From Pteria penguin (lineage: Eukaryota; Mollusca; Bivalvia; Pterioida; Pteriidae): a DNA stretch of 64,000 bases. A program made the translations under genes and the position numbers. The notes beneath the pieces were generated by a model. That model was not told the origin of the DNA. It ran no database searches and worked only from the letters and a program-made list of their open reading frames with translations. Location: the NCBI GenBank assembly GCA_035048485.1, contig CM068580.1:53112975-53176974 (forward strand), in the 5' to 3' direction. This document shows, piece after piece, positions 35,901-62,686 of this stretch (position 1 is the stretch's first letter; every line of letters begins with the position of its first letter).

Positions 35901-38900
35901 CATAAGAGTCTGTCCCAATTCGGAACATGCCTCATACTCAAACAGCCTGAAACATAGAGTGAAGAATGTAATCTTGATATAAATGTAACAATGACCCTCA
36001 AAATTAAAGGAACCTGCAACATACTGTATGACTATGCCACTCAACATACTGTAAGACTATGCCACTCAACATACTGTATGACTATGCCACTCAACATACT
36101 GTATGACTATGCCACTCAACATACTGTATGACTATGCCACTCAACATACTGTAAGACTATGCCACTCAACATACTGTATGACTATGCCACTCAACATACT
36201 GTATGACTACGACACTCAACATACCATATGATTGATTAATTGATTTTTGTTTAATGTCACACCAGGAATATTTCACGTATATGGTGACGGCATCTACCTG
36301 ATGTGGGGCATACAAATTTTTACCTTTGCAAAGGACCCACCCGAAGCAGTGAGGGATCTTTAACCTGCCATGGATACCACAACACGGGGCCTCAGTTTTT
36401 ACTGTCTCATCCAAAAGACAGGACACCGGCATGACCAGAGCAGGACTTGAACCCCGCCCTCCCGATCAGGAGGTGAGCGCGATACCACCAGGCCATGCCG
36501 GCTTCAACATACTGTATGACTATGACACTCAACATACTGTATGACTATGACACTCTGACACTCAACATACTACCTGGTATGTGACTATGACAGTCAACAT
36601 ACTGTGTGACTATGACACTCTGACACTCAACATACTACCTGGTATGTGACTATGACAGTCAACATACTGTGTGACACTATGACACTCAACATACTACCTG
36701 GTATGTGACTATGACAGTCAACATACTGTGTGACACTATGACACTCAACATACTACCCGGTATGTGACTATGACACTCAACACACTGTGTGACTATGACA
36801 CTCAACATATGTATGACTATGACTGTATGACTATGACTGTATGACTATGACACTCAACATACTGTATGACTATGGCACTCAACTTACTTTATGACTATGA
36901 TACTAAACATATGTATGATTGATACTTGATTACCATGTCTGTGTCTTTTCTTAAATATTATAACTTATATATCTATCAATAATTGAAAAATTCCAAATTA
37001 ACATTTTCCTCATATATACATGAACTCTCAACAAGATCATCAAAAGCAGTTGAGAAAGATGATCTGCTGCTTTAATGTATTTGTTTGTTACTGTTTACTG
37101 TCACATCAGTTTTACTACACAGACACAGTGGTGGCCATTGTCAAGTTTGTTTGTTACTGTTTACTGCCACATCAGATTACCACACATACACGGTGGTGGC
37201 CATTGTCAAGTTTGTTTATTACTGTTTACTGCCACATCAGATTACTTCACATACACGGTGGTGGCCATTGTCAAGTTTGTTTGTTACTGTTTACTGCCAC
37301 ATCAGATTACCACACATACACGGTGGTGGCCATTGTCAAGTTTGTTTGTTACTGTTTACTGCCACATCAGATTACCACACATACACGGTGGTGGCCATTG
37401 TCAAGTTTGTTTGTTACTGTTTACTGCCACATCAGATTACCACAAATACATGGTGGTGGCCATTGTCAAGTTTGTTTGTTACTGTTTACTGCCACATCAT
37501 ATTACTTCACATACACGGTGGTGGCCATTGTCAAGTTTGTTTGTTACTGTTTACTGCCACATCAGATTACTTCACATACACGGTGGTGGCCATTGTCAAG
37601 TTTGTTTGTTACTGTTTACTGCCACATCAGATTACCACACATGCACGGTGGTGGCCATTGTCAAGTTTGTTTGTTACTGTTTACTGCCACATCATATTAC
37701 CACACATACACCGTGGTGGCCATTGTCAAGTTTGTTTATTACCGTTTACTGCCACATCATATTACTTCACATACACGGTGGTGGCCATTGTCAAGTTTTT
37801 TTGTCACTGTTCACTACCACATCATATTACTTCACATACACGGTGGTGGCCATTGTCAAGTTTGTTTGTTACTGTTTACTGCCACATCAGATTACCACAC
37901 ATACACAGTGGTGGCCATTGTCAAGTTTGTTTATTACTGTTTACTGCCACATCAGATTACTTCACATACACGGTGGTGGCCATTGTCAAGTTTGTTTATT
38001 ACTGTTTACTGCCACATCACATTACATCACATACACAGTGGTGGCCATTGATTGTCAAGTTTGTTTGTTACTGTTTACTGCCACATCATATTACTTCACA
38101 TACACGGTGGTGGCCATTGTCAAGTTTGCTTGTTACTGTTTACTGCCACATCATATTACTTCACATACACGGTGGTGGCCATTGTCAAGTTTGTTTGTGT
38201 TTACTGTCACATCAGATTACTACACATACACAGTGGTGGCCATTGTCAAGTTTGTTTATTTTACTCCACTCCAAGATCATATCACTTGTAAGGTGATGAC
38301 ACCCTCCTGGTCCATGGCTTTTTATAATTGTTCTATGCGACAGCCTACCTGATGCAACAGATCTATCTGTAGCAATGACAGGCTTACCGAATGCAAAAGA
38401 CCTACCCGAAGCAATGACAGACTTACCTGATTTAGCGGATCTATATGTAGCAATGACAGGCCTATCTGATGCAAAAGACCTATCTGAAGCAATGACAGAC
38501 CTACCTGATGTAACAGATCTACCTGTATCAATGACAGACCTACCTGATTCTACAGACCTACCTGAAGCAATGACAGGCCTACCTGATTCTACAGACCTCC
38601 TTGGGCCAAAATATACTTGAAATGGGGTCTTGATTTATACTGTCAAATCTGAAGGACAGATAGGAAGGCAGAAAATGAACCCGAGGAAGCTACAAATCTT
38701 TATCAAATTGAAAGGGACATCTTCCAACTTCTTCTGATCAGCATGATGCTACTCAGACAAAACAAAGATAAGAAGCTAAAATGAAGTCCAGCAAATACTT
38801 ATTTGCTCCCTCAGACCCAACAGCAACCAAAAATATTTCCCTCCAGATCACCATACAAGAACAATGACAAAATATATTAAATCAATCTCTTTCATTGCTT

Positions 38901-39991
38901 AGGTTTTCTTGGTTTTAAAACAATTTTCATTTTATGGACCATGTCATTCAAGCATTATACACCTTTTCCCAATTTTATATGATATCAGATAAATGAAGAT
39001 ATGCTGTTCAGATTTGGTCATGTTACATGTACATTATTCCAGTTTCCTCCACCACCTGCAGACCAACTTAGGGAATGCCAGTTCAAACTTTAACAAGTAC
39101 AGTAGAATACTAGTACCAATTCTTAGACTAATTGGTTATTTCGACTTTGAAATCTGAAACATGAGTTTTTGAGGTTATTTCATGAATGTGACTGCATGTC
39201 TGCAATACATGAGGAGAGACATGTATGTATCTGTATATTACAGATCTCTTAAAAGTTACATGGGTAATCAGGTAACAGGTTGGGCACATCCCTCTAAAGA
39301 GAGATATTCCCCGTTTAGAGAGATATTTAAATATTAGCATTTAAAGAATTGTCTCTCTATAAAACGATTTTTTCCAGATTAATACACGAGTTCCTTTATA
39401 CTAAAAATCAAAATTTTGGAAGTTTCATTTGAAAATTAAAAGTGCACATCTTTACAATGTCCTAAACAACATTTGTAAAGAATGTTTGGAATTTCTATCA
39501 ACCGTTTTTGTGTTTATGGCTGCAGAAGTTTTACATCATCAAACTTGAAAATAGTACATCCTACAGGTCAACATCTTTTACAAACATTGTTCAGTATGTA
39601 CTGTAGATGTGTGATTTTAAGTTTTAGGTAAAAATTACAAATTTTGATTATTTGTTCTTGGGAACTCATGCGTTAATGATTAAGGTCGAAAACAACCCCT
39701 AATTAGAGAAACATTTTTTAAATGCCGGCAAAATGTATCTCTAAACAGGGAATGTCTCTCTTTAGAGTGTTAGAACTTAGACTAGAGCCTAGAGTAGAGG
39801 GATGTGCCCAAACTGGGTAATGTCAGTATATTGCCTTCAGCCGTTTAGGTGAGGCATAAAACACCACATAAAATACACAAAATATAGTGTAAAAAGAAAG
39901 AGCCATCTACTTGACTGACTTCTCTATTATTTAAACTCTTTCACTAAAAATTTCACCAAACATGAAATACAAACCAAGTGTCGCTAGCCAT
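26857..39991 (-). CDS. STX8: Syntaxin-8, endosomal Q-SNARE, 253 aa, eight exons
   Basis: Join (minus strand): 39991-39975, 35946-35847, 34272-34178, 33500-33360, 30550-30417, 28599-28507, 27556-27455, 26936-26857. The sum is 762 nt, or 254 codons including TAA. All introns are GT-AG and every phase fits. The N-terminus MASDTW lines up with vertebrate MAPDPW. The N-terminal helical region spans residues 7-117. The Qc SNARE motif is at about 165-222, with zero-layer Gln at residue 192 in GDEVDSQND. The tail anchor is residues 229-247, leaving a short luminal tail YHGKGV. Human STX8 is 236 aa. Known role: Qc-SNARE in late-endosome fusion with syntaxin 7, Vti1b and VAMP8. It sits head to head with Fringe. 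The start codon has an AAG context (A at -3, G at +4). Introns carry several minisatellites and SINEs, but the coding frame is intact. Confidence 0.95.
27455..27556 (-). CDS. STX8: STX8 exon 7 (SNARE motif, second half)
   Basis: Residues 194-227, DLIDDIGDHMDRTGERL to DRKSNTC, the C-terminal half of the SNARE coil up to the juxtamembrane Cys. The donor is GTGAGA, phase 1. Confidence 0.97.
28507..28599 (-). CDS. STX8: STX8 exon 6 (SNARE motif, first half)
   Basis: Residues 163-193, EQDKGLEALSRVITRQKQ to DEVDSQN. It contains the zero-layer Gln192 that defines a Q-SNARE. The donor is GTGAGT, phase 1. Confidence 0.97.
28690..29885. repeat. 35-bp minisatellite in STX8 intron 5
   Basis: About 34 units of 35 bp, with core AATCTAAGGCCCTATATATG and then TAGACATGTCAGT. 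TAGAC units fill the left half and CTGGC units the right half. It stays within 28600-30416, between the exons for residues 118-162 and 163-193. Confidence 0.93.
30417..30550 (-). CDS. STX8: STX8 exon 5 (linker)
   Basis: Residues 118-162: SLMGAGSV, ADPWGMREEPE (human PNPWLFEEPEE) and the Gln-rich DIRQQQEQAIK that leads into the SNARE motif. The donor is GTAAAT, phase 1. Confidence 0.95.
31171..31342 (-). mobile_element. SINE family A, full length, perfect TSD
   Basis: Reverse copy of the element at 13655 and 51946, with A and B boxes present. The 11-bp duplication TCACACAGTTT is perfect at 31160-31170 and 31343-31353. It lies in STX8 intron 4. Confidence 0.9.
32148..32235. repeat. GC-rich GGAC/CAGA microsatellite
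   Basis: A degenerate GGAC and CAGA tetranucleotide run with GGGCGGGCGGGC in the middle. It is followed at 32340-32360 by GTCAAGGTCAAGGTCA, the same pairing seen in the AGGTCA repeats. Confidence 0.85.
32756..33072. mobile_element. Nested foldback element in STX8 intron 4
   Basis: The outer ends AATAGACCTTTTT and, reversed, AATAGACCCTTTC enclose a stronger inner palindrome at 32921-33048. Its arms begin GGGACTAACATTTTGGTTGG and GGGACTAACTTTTTGGTTGG (reversed). Confidence 0.6.
33360..33500 (-). CDS. STX8: STX8 exon 4
   Basis: Residues 71-117, including EVERRQMMMDNLTTKEKQ and FKNEGTDS; the human protein has FKNEGAEP at the matching place. The donor is GTAAGC, phase 2. Confidence 0.95.
34178..34272 (-). 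CDS. STX8: STX8 exon 3
   Basis: Residues 40-70, from LSANIRVSMKK to IRASSSYH, aligning with the human LTVTIRALLQNLK helix. The acceptor is AATTTTAG and the donor GTATCC. It ends in phase 2. Confidence 0.92.
34501..34605. repeat. 23-bp minisatellite, five units
   Basis: CTTGGCTTGCCGTTTATCCT repeated with small changes, in STX8 intron 2. Confidence 0.85.
35367..35635 (+). mobile_element. SINE family B, plus orientation
   Basis: Head GTGTAGCTCAGCGGATTAAG with a B-box-like GGTTCAACTCC, body with TGCATCAGGCAGATGCCATC, and an AATAATCAATCAA tail. The 9-bp duplication TGCAGTAAG is at 35358-35366 and 35636-35644. It lies in STX8 intron 2. Confidence 0.8.
35847..35946 (-). CDS. STX8: STX8 exon 2
   Basis: Residues 6-39, from WLFEYEACSELGQTL to STYTK: first part of the N-terminal helical region. 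The acceptor is TGTTTCAG and the donor GTAATC. It ends in phase 0. Confidence 0.93.
36014..36905. repeat. 25-bp minisatellite split by a SINE
   Basis: The unit is CTCAACATACTGTATGACTA and then TGCCA. It is clean to the left of the SINE and mixed with a longer form, TACTACCTGGTATGTGACTA, to the right. It lies in STX8 intron 1. Confidence 0.9.
36231..36503 (-). mobile_element. SINE family B inserted in the 25-bp array
   Basis: Tail TGATTTTTGTTTAATGTCAC on the left and a tRNA-like head ending GGCCATGCCGGC on the right. The flanks are array units, so the target duplication cannot be told apart from the repeats. Confidence 0.82.
37085..38270. repeat. 65-bp minisatellite in STX8 intron 1
   Basis: About 18 units of 65 bp, with core GTTACTGTTTACTGCCACAT, then CAGATTACCACACATACACG and GTGGTGGCCATTGTCAAG. 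It has no stop in any plus frame, so all three frames stay open for 340-425 codons and are shifted versions of one 65-residue pattern. Confidence 0.95.
38340..38605. repeat. 30-bp minisatellite
   Basis: About nine diverged units, GCAATGACAGACCTACCTGA and then TG(C/T)AACAGA. The open frame (MTGLPNAKDL-like) is a product of the repeat. Confidence 0.85.
39277..39815. mobile_element. 540-bp TIR element near the STX8 promoter
   Basis: Left TTGGGCACATCCCTCTA and right TAGAGGGATGTGCCCAA are inverted ends. Sub-terminal CTCTAAAGAGAGA and its mirror CTCTCTTTAGAG extend the pairing. It lies in STX8 intron 1, about 160 bp from exon 1. Confidence 0.65.
39975..39991 (-). CDS. STX8: STX8 exon 1 (17-nt coding)
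   Basis: It encodes MASDT plus two bases of Trp6, which is completed by exon 2. The donor is GTTTGT. A GT 4 nt further on would break the frame with exon 2, while the chosen site gives a gap-free match to the vertebrate N-terminus. Confidence 0.88.
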
Positions 39992-40314
39992 CTTGTGACA
40001 CCTCTTAATGAGTACTACAATTTACCCGAAAATACAAAATAGCGTAAATAATATAATACAAGGGGAAATAAAATATAAGTTTATTATCTATGTCTCTCAG
40101 TCTGTATTAGTAAATGACAATTATAAGTCATATTGTCGGAATAATTCTGATGTAAATTAATACAAATGAAACGTAAATGATTAATTTCTACGTTTAAAAT
40201 TATTCACAAATTTAAAGTACATTTAGGTTAAAGAAATGACTCTATTTTCAGTTTCAGTTTACAGGCGATCAATTTGATTGGCATGAACTTTGAACTCAGA
40301 TGGATTTCATGTTC

Positions 40315-40322
40315 TATAAATA
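40315..40322 (+). promoter_or_regulatory. TATA box of Fringe
   Basis: TATAAATA lies 93 nt upstream of the Fringe ATG. An initiator-like TCAGTG follows about 35 nt downstream, which implies a 5' UTR of roughly 55-60 nt. Confidence 0.55.
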
Positions 40323-40373
40323 GTTAAGCGTGAGAAAATAGAAAGTCTCTCAGTGAAAGACAGTGCAGTACAG

Positions 40374-40381
40374 TGTGGGAA
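40374..40381 (+). promoter_or_regulatory. CSL / Su(H)-type motif
   Basis: TGTGGGAA matches the core consensus for the Notch effector CSL (RBPJ, Su(H)). It lies 27 nt before the Fringe start codon, probably in the 5' UTR. A single 8-mer is weak evidence alone. Confidence 0.35.
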
Positions 40382-40407
40382 TGCGTCCCTGATGAAGTTT
40401 GAAAGTT

Positions 40408-56263
<15,856 letters not shown>

Positions 56264-57675
56264 GTGACATTATTTTAAGTAATGTCAGCAAAATAATGTA
56301 GTCTAAGAACTCATTATGACACCACTATGATTCAATAACCTGCCATATCTGATACTCAGCAACCTGCCACTCAGCAACCTAACTCCATTATGACTCAGTA
56401 TCCTGCCACATCTTGTACTTAGCAACCTGCAAGTCAGCAACCTGACACCATTAAAACTAAGTAACCTGCCACATCTGGTACTCAGCAACCTGCCGCCATT
56501 ATGACTTAATAACCTGGCATATGTTGTACTCTGCAACCTGACACCATTATGACTCAGTAACCTGCCACATCTCGTACTTAGCAACCTGACACTATCAAAA
56601 TTTAGTGATATGACTTTATCTAAAATTAACAATATCACATTGGAAGCAACATCCGTCAGCATTCCATGCCACACAGATCAAAGTTTAACACCTTTACAAA
56701 ATAGAAAGAAACAAACTATACATTAACTATTTTTCATTTTTCCATTTCTATGCATTGTACGTTTTGTACATTTTGACCAAGCTATGCCACTTCATGTCTG
56801 TGATACCTATTGTATTAAACTTGTATTTTCTACTGACTATTACACTGCTGATTATATTGGTTTGAAATTTTAAAACTTCAAACTACTTCTCTTTCTTTTT
56901 ACAAGATGTCCCGCATCATTAATTTCAATCCGAAATTATCATTATTTTTTTGTATTATAATCCAATGCTTTGGGTCCAGCACAAGAGGAAAGCACAAGTT
57001 GCACTTAAGATTTGGCCATCTTCTATTCTTGAAACTGTCTAGTGCCATTGTCATCATTATTTCAAAATTTGTATTTTTTATGAATTGATTATACATATAT
57101 ATATATATGAATATTAGGATTGTAAAGAAATGAGAAATGAAATGAGTTATCATTTCTGTATATTGTTTTATGGTTCATGATCAGGGAAAACTTGTTACTT
57201 TTTTACATGTATAGAATGTACCCCAAAAAGTTAGCTGTCTACATAATTCATTTCATCATTGACATATTATCAAAGAAATATTTATATGTACATGTATAAA
57301 TTTGTTTATTTACAATGCATGTTTGGTTATGAACACCACAGGCAAAGTTTATAACAGAACTTCAAGTATCTGTATTTATTCCTGATGCATATGCAAAGAA
57401 TATAAATTGCCTCACTGTATATACATGAATATTCAGACATAACATAGTAATTAAATACAGTTTAATTGTGATGTTATACAACAAATCAAAAAAGGTCATT
57501 AATTTTCCAAAAATATACATGTGTATACTTTTAAGAAATAATGAAAGCTTCTTCTCTTTGTAAGTAATTTTCATTGACATAGTGATAACACCAAAAGTAT
57601 ATGTCATGCTGGATTGGTATTTAGAAAAACAGGTATTTTATCATTGAATGCTTATGCTGTAATTGGAAAACTTTG

Positions 57676-57733
<58 letters not shown>

Positions 57734-59829
57734 CCGTTATATATACATGTGGTTATGCTTTACGTAAAAGCATTTGAATGTATCCTTTTCTACAATATAT
57801 ATATATATGTTGTATCTGAAGCATTCACACTGTGCCTTATTTCATATAATAGACTTTATATTATGTAAATAGTGTTAACTGATACAGTCTTTGTTGGATT
57901 ATATATTCTACCAGTGTCTTATTATGTCTCTGCATTTTCTAATGACCATTTTCAAGATTATCTTCATTAACTGATTTTTACTTTCATTTTCTTCCCCCAT
58001 TTTTATGTTTTGTTGCCTTTCGAATGTTTATATTGTTTATATTATATAAATGATTTACTGTAAATTGTCTTTATTAAAGAGCCTTTTATTTTGTTGAGAT
58101 TCGCTCTTATAAAATAAATCATTATGAACAAGTACAATCTATATGTGTTAACCATAACCTTTAAATTCAGGACCTGATTGTGAATATGAAACAACAAATT
58201 AATTCTGGATATGTAATTTGAAAAAAAACACCATAACATTGATACAAGACAGTTTATAGTATTGGGAATACCAGACAGTTTACAGTAATGTGAGTTACAT
58301 ATACAAATGTATTATCAATTTATTTTCATTTACGATTTGTATTATTATAGCAGCATTAAGTTTTTCATTTATATGTATTGTAAAATTGGGACCAAGTTTA
58401 TAAAGAACTCTGCTCAGTATGGTGAAAAAAAGTTAAGATAGACATTAAATGAATTATGAAAAGTCCTCCAAAGGGAAGTGTAAATTAAATAAATAAATAG
58501 CAAAAAGCACAACACTCAATGTCCACACAGATTTGGCCGCTTGGCCTTCGATAAAGACCAAGTGACCACATATTTGTGGACATCAAGTGTTTATGTATGT
58601 GTTATACAGTGAAAATGAAGTCGAGTACTATGAAGGATCTGGATTTCTGTTTCCACATGTTTCATGTTGTAACACTGCATGCAGAATGTTAATTCCTTCA
58701 TTTACATTGGAATATTAGAGATATGTTTACATATATTTTTGTACATTGTCTTGTACATATTTATATGCATGTTGAATATGCACCAGATGGGATCAAATTG
58801 TTTAAACATGTACCAGATCTCTGTATAAAGACTTTTCATATTGTTGATTTTCTAATTATTTCTTTATGCACTGTTATTATTATTATCATCCTTATCACAT
58901 TTGTTTTTCACCTTCAGTTTCTCTATGCAGAGTTATCGATCTTTGCTTTCGTTGTTTCTGTTCAAGGGGCTTGCAAATGTTGAAGCAGTTGGTGTAATTT
59001 GGTTTTAACTAATGATCTATGATATTTTGTTTGGAATTTAATTTTAGTATACTAACATCTGTAAAATTGATAAATAAAACAACTCAACACTCTTTTTGCT
59101 ATTTTCCTCCATTCTGTGTGAAGAGAGTATTCATTCTTTTTATTCATTTATACTTCATATTCCATCTTGGAGATTTTCTGTGTGTAATATAAGATCAGTG
59201 TTTTTGATATCAGAAGATTTTTTTCATGCAAGAGATGCATTTTTATTACATATGATCATTAACACATGAGTTATTTGAAATGTAATATTGTTGGAGGAAA
59301 GAAAATGGAAAATATTGTGTAAAATTTGTGAGTTTGAGGTTTGTTTTCAGCTGAAAAACAGCTGACTTATGTTTGTCTAACATCTGAATGATAAAGTCTA
59401 AGAAAGACAACTCTGAATAGAGATCGCATATTCATATACCGAGAAATGATTCATTGATGTTTATTGTATACATACACTTTATCACAATCTTAATAAATAT
59501 TTAGTTCATTAGATATGCATGTTAATTTTTTATCTCCATTGTGCTCCTACAACACTACACATATCATGTGTGTACTTATCTTAGCTTAACCAAATTATAG
59601 CATAAAATATTAAAAATTCATGTACAAGTTTGGGATGTATTAGTCATGAACAAGTGTGAATAAGTAAGATGATTCTTCTAGGTATCTTGTAACAGATTAG
59701 TATCTGTAATCATGAATAAGTACACAGCTGACACCGCTAACTCCGCTAGAATGTTAGTCCCACTTAAATAAATACACTTTTAGTGTATAATTCATTCTTG
59801 ATAAATCAAACTGTAAGGAACCAAAATAT
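56264..59829. other. Fringe 3' flank, AT-rich
   Basis: 56330-56600 has loose direct repeats (AACCTGCCACATCT, ACTCAGCAACCTG). (TA)n runs are at 57680-57732. AATAAA occurs at about 58112 and at 59073-59078, either of which could end a long 3' UTR. No further exon was recognised. Confidence 0.45.
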
Positions 59830-60028
59830 TATTGGGTCTTTTCGTTATGCAGAGCTATTTCCCATTTGAGCAGGTATCTGACGTCAAATCATTGTGACGT
59901 CATATAATTTCTATATTACTTCCCGTAATTTTACACCAGTTGCCAAAGAACTGGTTGACGTCACAATGGTTTGACGTCAGATACCTGCTCAAATGGGAAA
60001 TAACTCTGTATAAAGGAAAGACTCAATA
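59830..60028. mobile_element. 199-bp palindromic MITE, copy 2
   Basis: It has the same ends as copy 1 at 15090 (TATTGGGTCTTTTCG ... GACTCAATA), the same length and a cleaner palindrome. The inner arms are CATTTGAGCAGGTATCTGAC and its reverse. Confidence 0.88.
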
Positions 60029-62480
60029 GGCATGATTTTAAGGTTTAAGGAAATCTCTGTATACTTAAATCTGTATTTAGGGTTTAAATTAACCTGAGGT
60101 TCAAAGTCTCTGACATTAGCATATGTACCTTCTTCTGTATTATATAAAAGTATACATCATACACTACGCCATAACTTTAATGTTTACATAATGCACTATG
60201 CCAAAACTGTAAACCTGTATTAAAATGTAAGTACTGGGTCATCTCGAGGATTTAAGATTTGGAAAATCTCTTGTATGTTTCATTTAGAATTAAGTTTTGA
60301 AAGGGTAAGTAAATTGTTTTAAACACTACACTTAGTAAAGGACTAAAGGTAAATGATTGTCTGCATCCCTTTTTATGCCATCGGATCGATAGATCGGGAC
60401 ATTTTGTTTTTGTCCTGTCTGTTTGTTGGTCTGTTGTCAACTTTAATCTTGGCTATAACTTTTGAACCGTGAAGGGTAGAGACTTCATATTTGACATGCA
60501 TATTCAACTAATGAAGCCCTTTCAAAGGACACCAAGGTTGATGACCTTTTGACCTTGACAATGACCCTCATGCTAAAAATAACTTTTTGGACTTTGGTGC
60601 TGCCAGGGGCATTAGTGTTTCACAAAGACACCTGTTTATGTCTGCATCTCTTTTTTAACTGTTACTTGTTTTGTCATAAGTAATGTGGAATCAATAATCA
60701 GGAGATTTTTATAATTTCATGAATGTCATCACTTTTTCACAACCATATCAAAATATACTTGCATCTTGCCACATAGAGTATGAACACTTCAAAATTTCTT
60801 ACAGGTCTAAATGTTGACTTTCAGTGTAATGGACACACTGAATTCTTGTACATGTGCTTTTTTGATATGTAATTAGAAACATGGAACTCTGTTATTTTCT
60901 TAACATTTCATTAAACACAATGAATTCTAACATTTTGTTAACATTATACAGTGAAAAATGCAATATATAGTCCATTTAGTTCACATTCAAATGCTTAATT
61001 CATAAAATATCAATTGTACTTACATGCAATCTTCTTACTGTATATGGCAAAATACATCTATAAATTGTGTAGTTCTAAGATAGTTCATATTATTATTGTT
61101 AACATTCACCTAAAATATTGATAATAAAGTCACAAAATAGTGTGCATGCTGTCCTCTAATTCTTGAATCAGCATATGCATGTTCTAGTATGCTTAATCAG
61201 AAGAATATTAATCCTTCACACATTTGTCACTTGTGACACAAGGGTTTGTCATAACCTTGAGTAAATATCATACATCCAAGGTCAGGGTCATGGTATATTG
61301 TAAGTACATCTAAAAGTGGTGTTGGGTCCAGAAAACTTAAGCGTCTTCATACATCATACAATTGTTACCCTTGACAGAAGGCTTTGTGATGAACCTCAGG
61401 GTCATACTGCTAAGGTCAATGTTGTCAGGGCTAGATGACCAATTTAAAGTGTTCTAAGTTATGATTTGAAAAGAAATGTAAATATTTATGCATATTTTAA
61501 TATGCGTATAAGGTTAATGTTGGTAAGTGTATCATCCATAAAACCTGATCATTGATTCACACAGTTATTATTCATGATATGCATGTTTATATCCGTCATG
61601 GTGATACTACAAATCTCGAGGTCATCTTTCCAATGTCGGAGGCACAGGGAGTCAGACCTAGATAAATGTATGATCCATTAAACCACAAAAATAACACGAA
61701 TTTGCTAAATAATTCTCACAATTGTTATCCGTGACAAAGATGTGTCTTGGCCTTGATCCCAAAGTCAAGGTCTTGGTGACCTTTGAAAAACACAAACCTC
61801 TTGCAAAATAGTGGTGTACGACTTTGCTATCATAGGACAATCTTTTGCTCTCAATATGTGCTCAGATAAATGCTATATTCCCTCTTTGGCCTCTTATTTT
61901 CCATCACGGGGTCTGACAACAGAAGTGCACTTACACAAATGCTTTTAATTGACTTGTCACAAATACATGTGCAAAATATCAACGCCAAACTCTCTGAATT
62001 CTAAAACTATAGACGTCATAGGCGAGTAGACAACAGGACTATATATATGTTGGTTTAGCTTCAATTTTGTTTGGTGGGCAATAAAATAAATAGCCGATAA
62101 TAAATAACGTTTGGTGTGGCGAAAAATTGAAGCTAATGTTGGTTTGATAATTTTTGTCTCTATCATTAAAATTTAATGTGTATGCACTTTCTTTCTGTCT
62201 TGACTCCCCCCTCCCTATCTTCTTTTACCTTATTAGTATTATATTTATATATTCCCTGTCTGTATTAAGCTAGTGTTTGTATTGTGTTAATGTTATTAAA
62301 GAGAATCACAACACAATAGAAAGATCTATTGCGACGAATCAAAACTCCAATAATTATGACTGACTGCAAATGCATATTCAAAAATGCAAACATTCAAATT
62401 AAAATGATTTGTTGTCAGCCTGAAGTGACGTAACGGAATGTCATTCCCGTACATTAAAGTACGTCGATACTTTTTTTTCT
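60029..62480. other. Spacer before the secreted-protein gene
   Basis: 60380-60640 and 61220-61800 carry diverged AGGTCA/TGACCTT-type repeats. No supported exon or RNA gene. Confidence 0.4.
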
Positions 62481-62483
62481 GAG

Positions 62484-62500
62484 CCAATGAAAGTATAAAA
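62484..62500 (+). promoter_or_regulatory. CCAAT and TATA boxes of the 62687 gene
   Basis: CCAAT at 62484-62488 and TATAAAA at 62494-62500 stand about 190 nt before the ATG at 62687. A start near 62525-62530 would give a leader of about 160 nt. CCAAT is closer to TATA than usual. Confidence 0.4.
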
Positions 62501-62686
62501 CCATACATACATCACACGGCAAATGAGTTTTAAGGGAAGTGCTTGGCAATCATCCGTTTGCAATGCTCTAATTCCACCCGATATGTCATCATTAGCCATA
62601 CGTCATGACATTATTGAAGCACAAAAGACTTGCATGTCCAGGGACGATTTTCGTATTTTTTTCATTTACACATACATCCAAGAACG

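Larger units (their letters stand above)
39992..40407. promoter_or_regulatory. Shared STX8/Fringe promoter interval
   Basis: 416 bp separate the STX8 ATG (minus) from the Fringe ATG (plus). The Fringe side has TATAAATA at 40315-40322 and an initiator-like TCAGTG at 40350-40355. The STX8 side has no TATA box; its ATG lies in AAGATGGC, a YY1-like context common in housekeeping genes. Both 5' UTRs must fit inside this interval unless unseen upstream exons exist. Confidence 0.6.

Noticed and set aside
37020..38352. Three overlapping plus-strand frames of 343-425 codons
   Set aside because: Each is a frame-shifted reading of the 65-bp satellite, which lies inside an STX8 intron.
38375..38620. Frame MTGLPNAKDLPEAMTDL-like, 81 codons
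   Set aside because: Readthrough of a 30-bp repeat; the minus strand is equally open.
40399..40407. Extension of Fringe to an upstream TTG
   Set aside because: Non-AUG start is unnecessary, because ATG 40408 directly precedes the anchor.
58723..58983. Hydrophobic 86-codon frame
   Set aside because: An AT-rich open frame with no domain, no splice context and no promoter signal.
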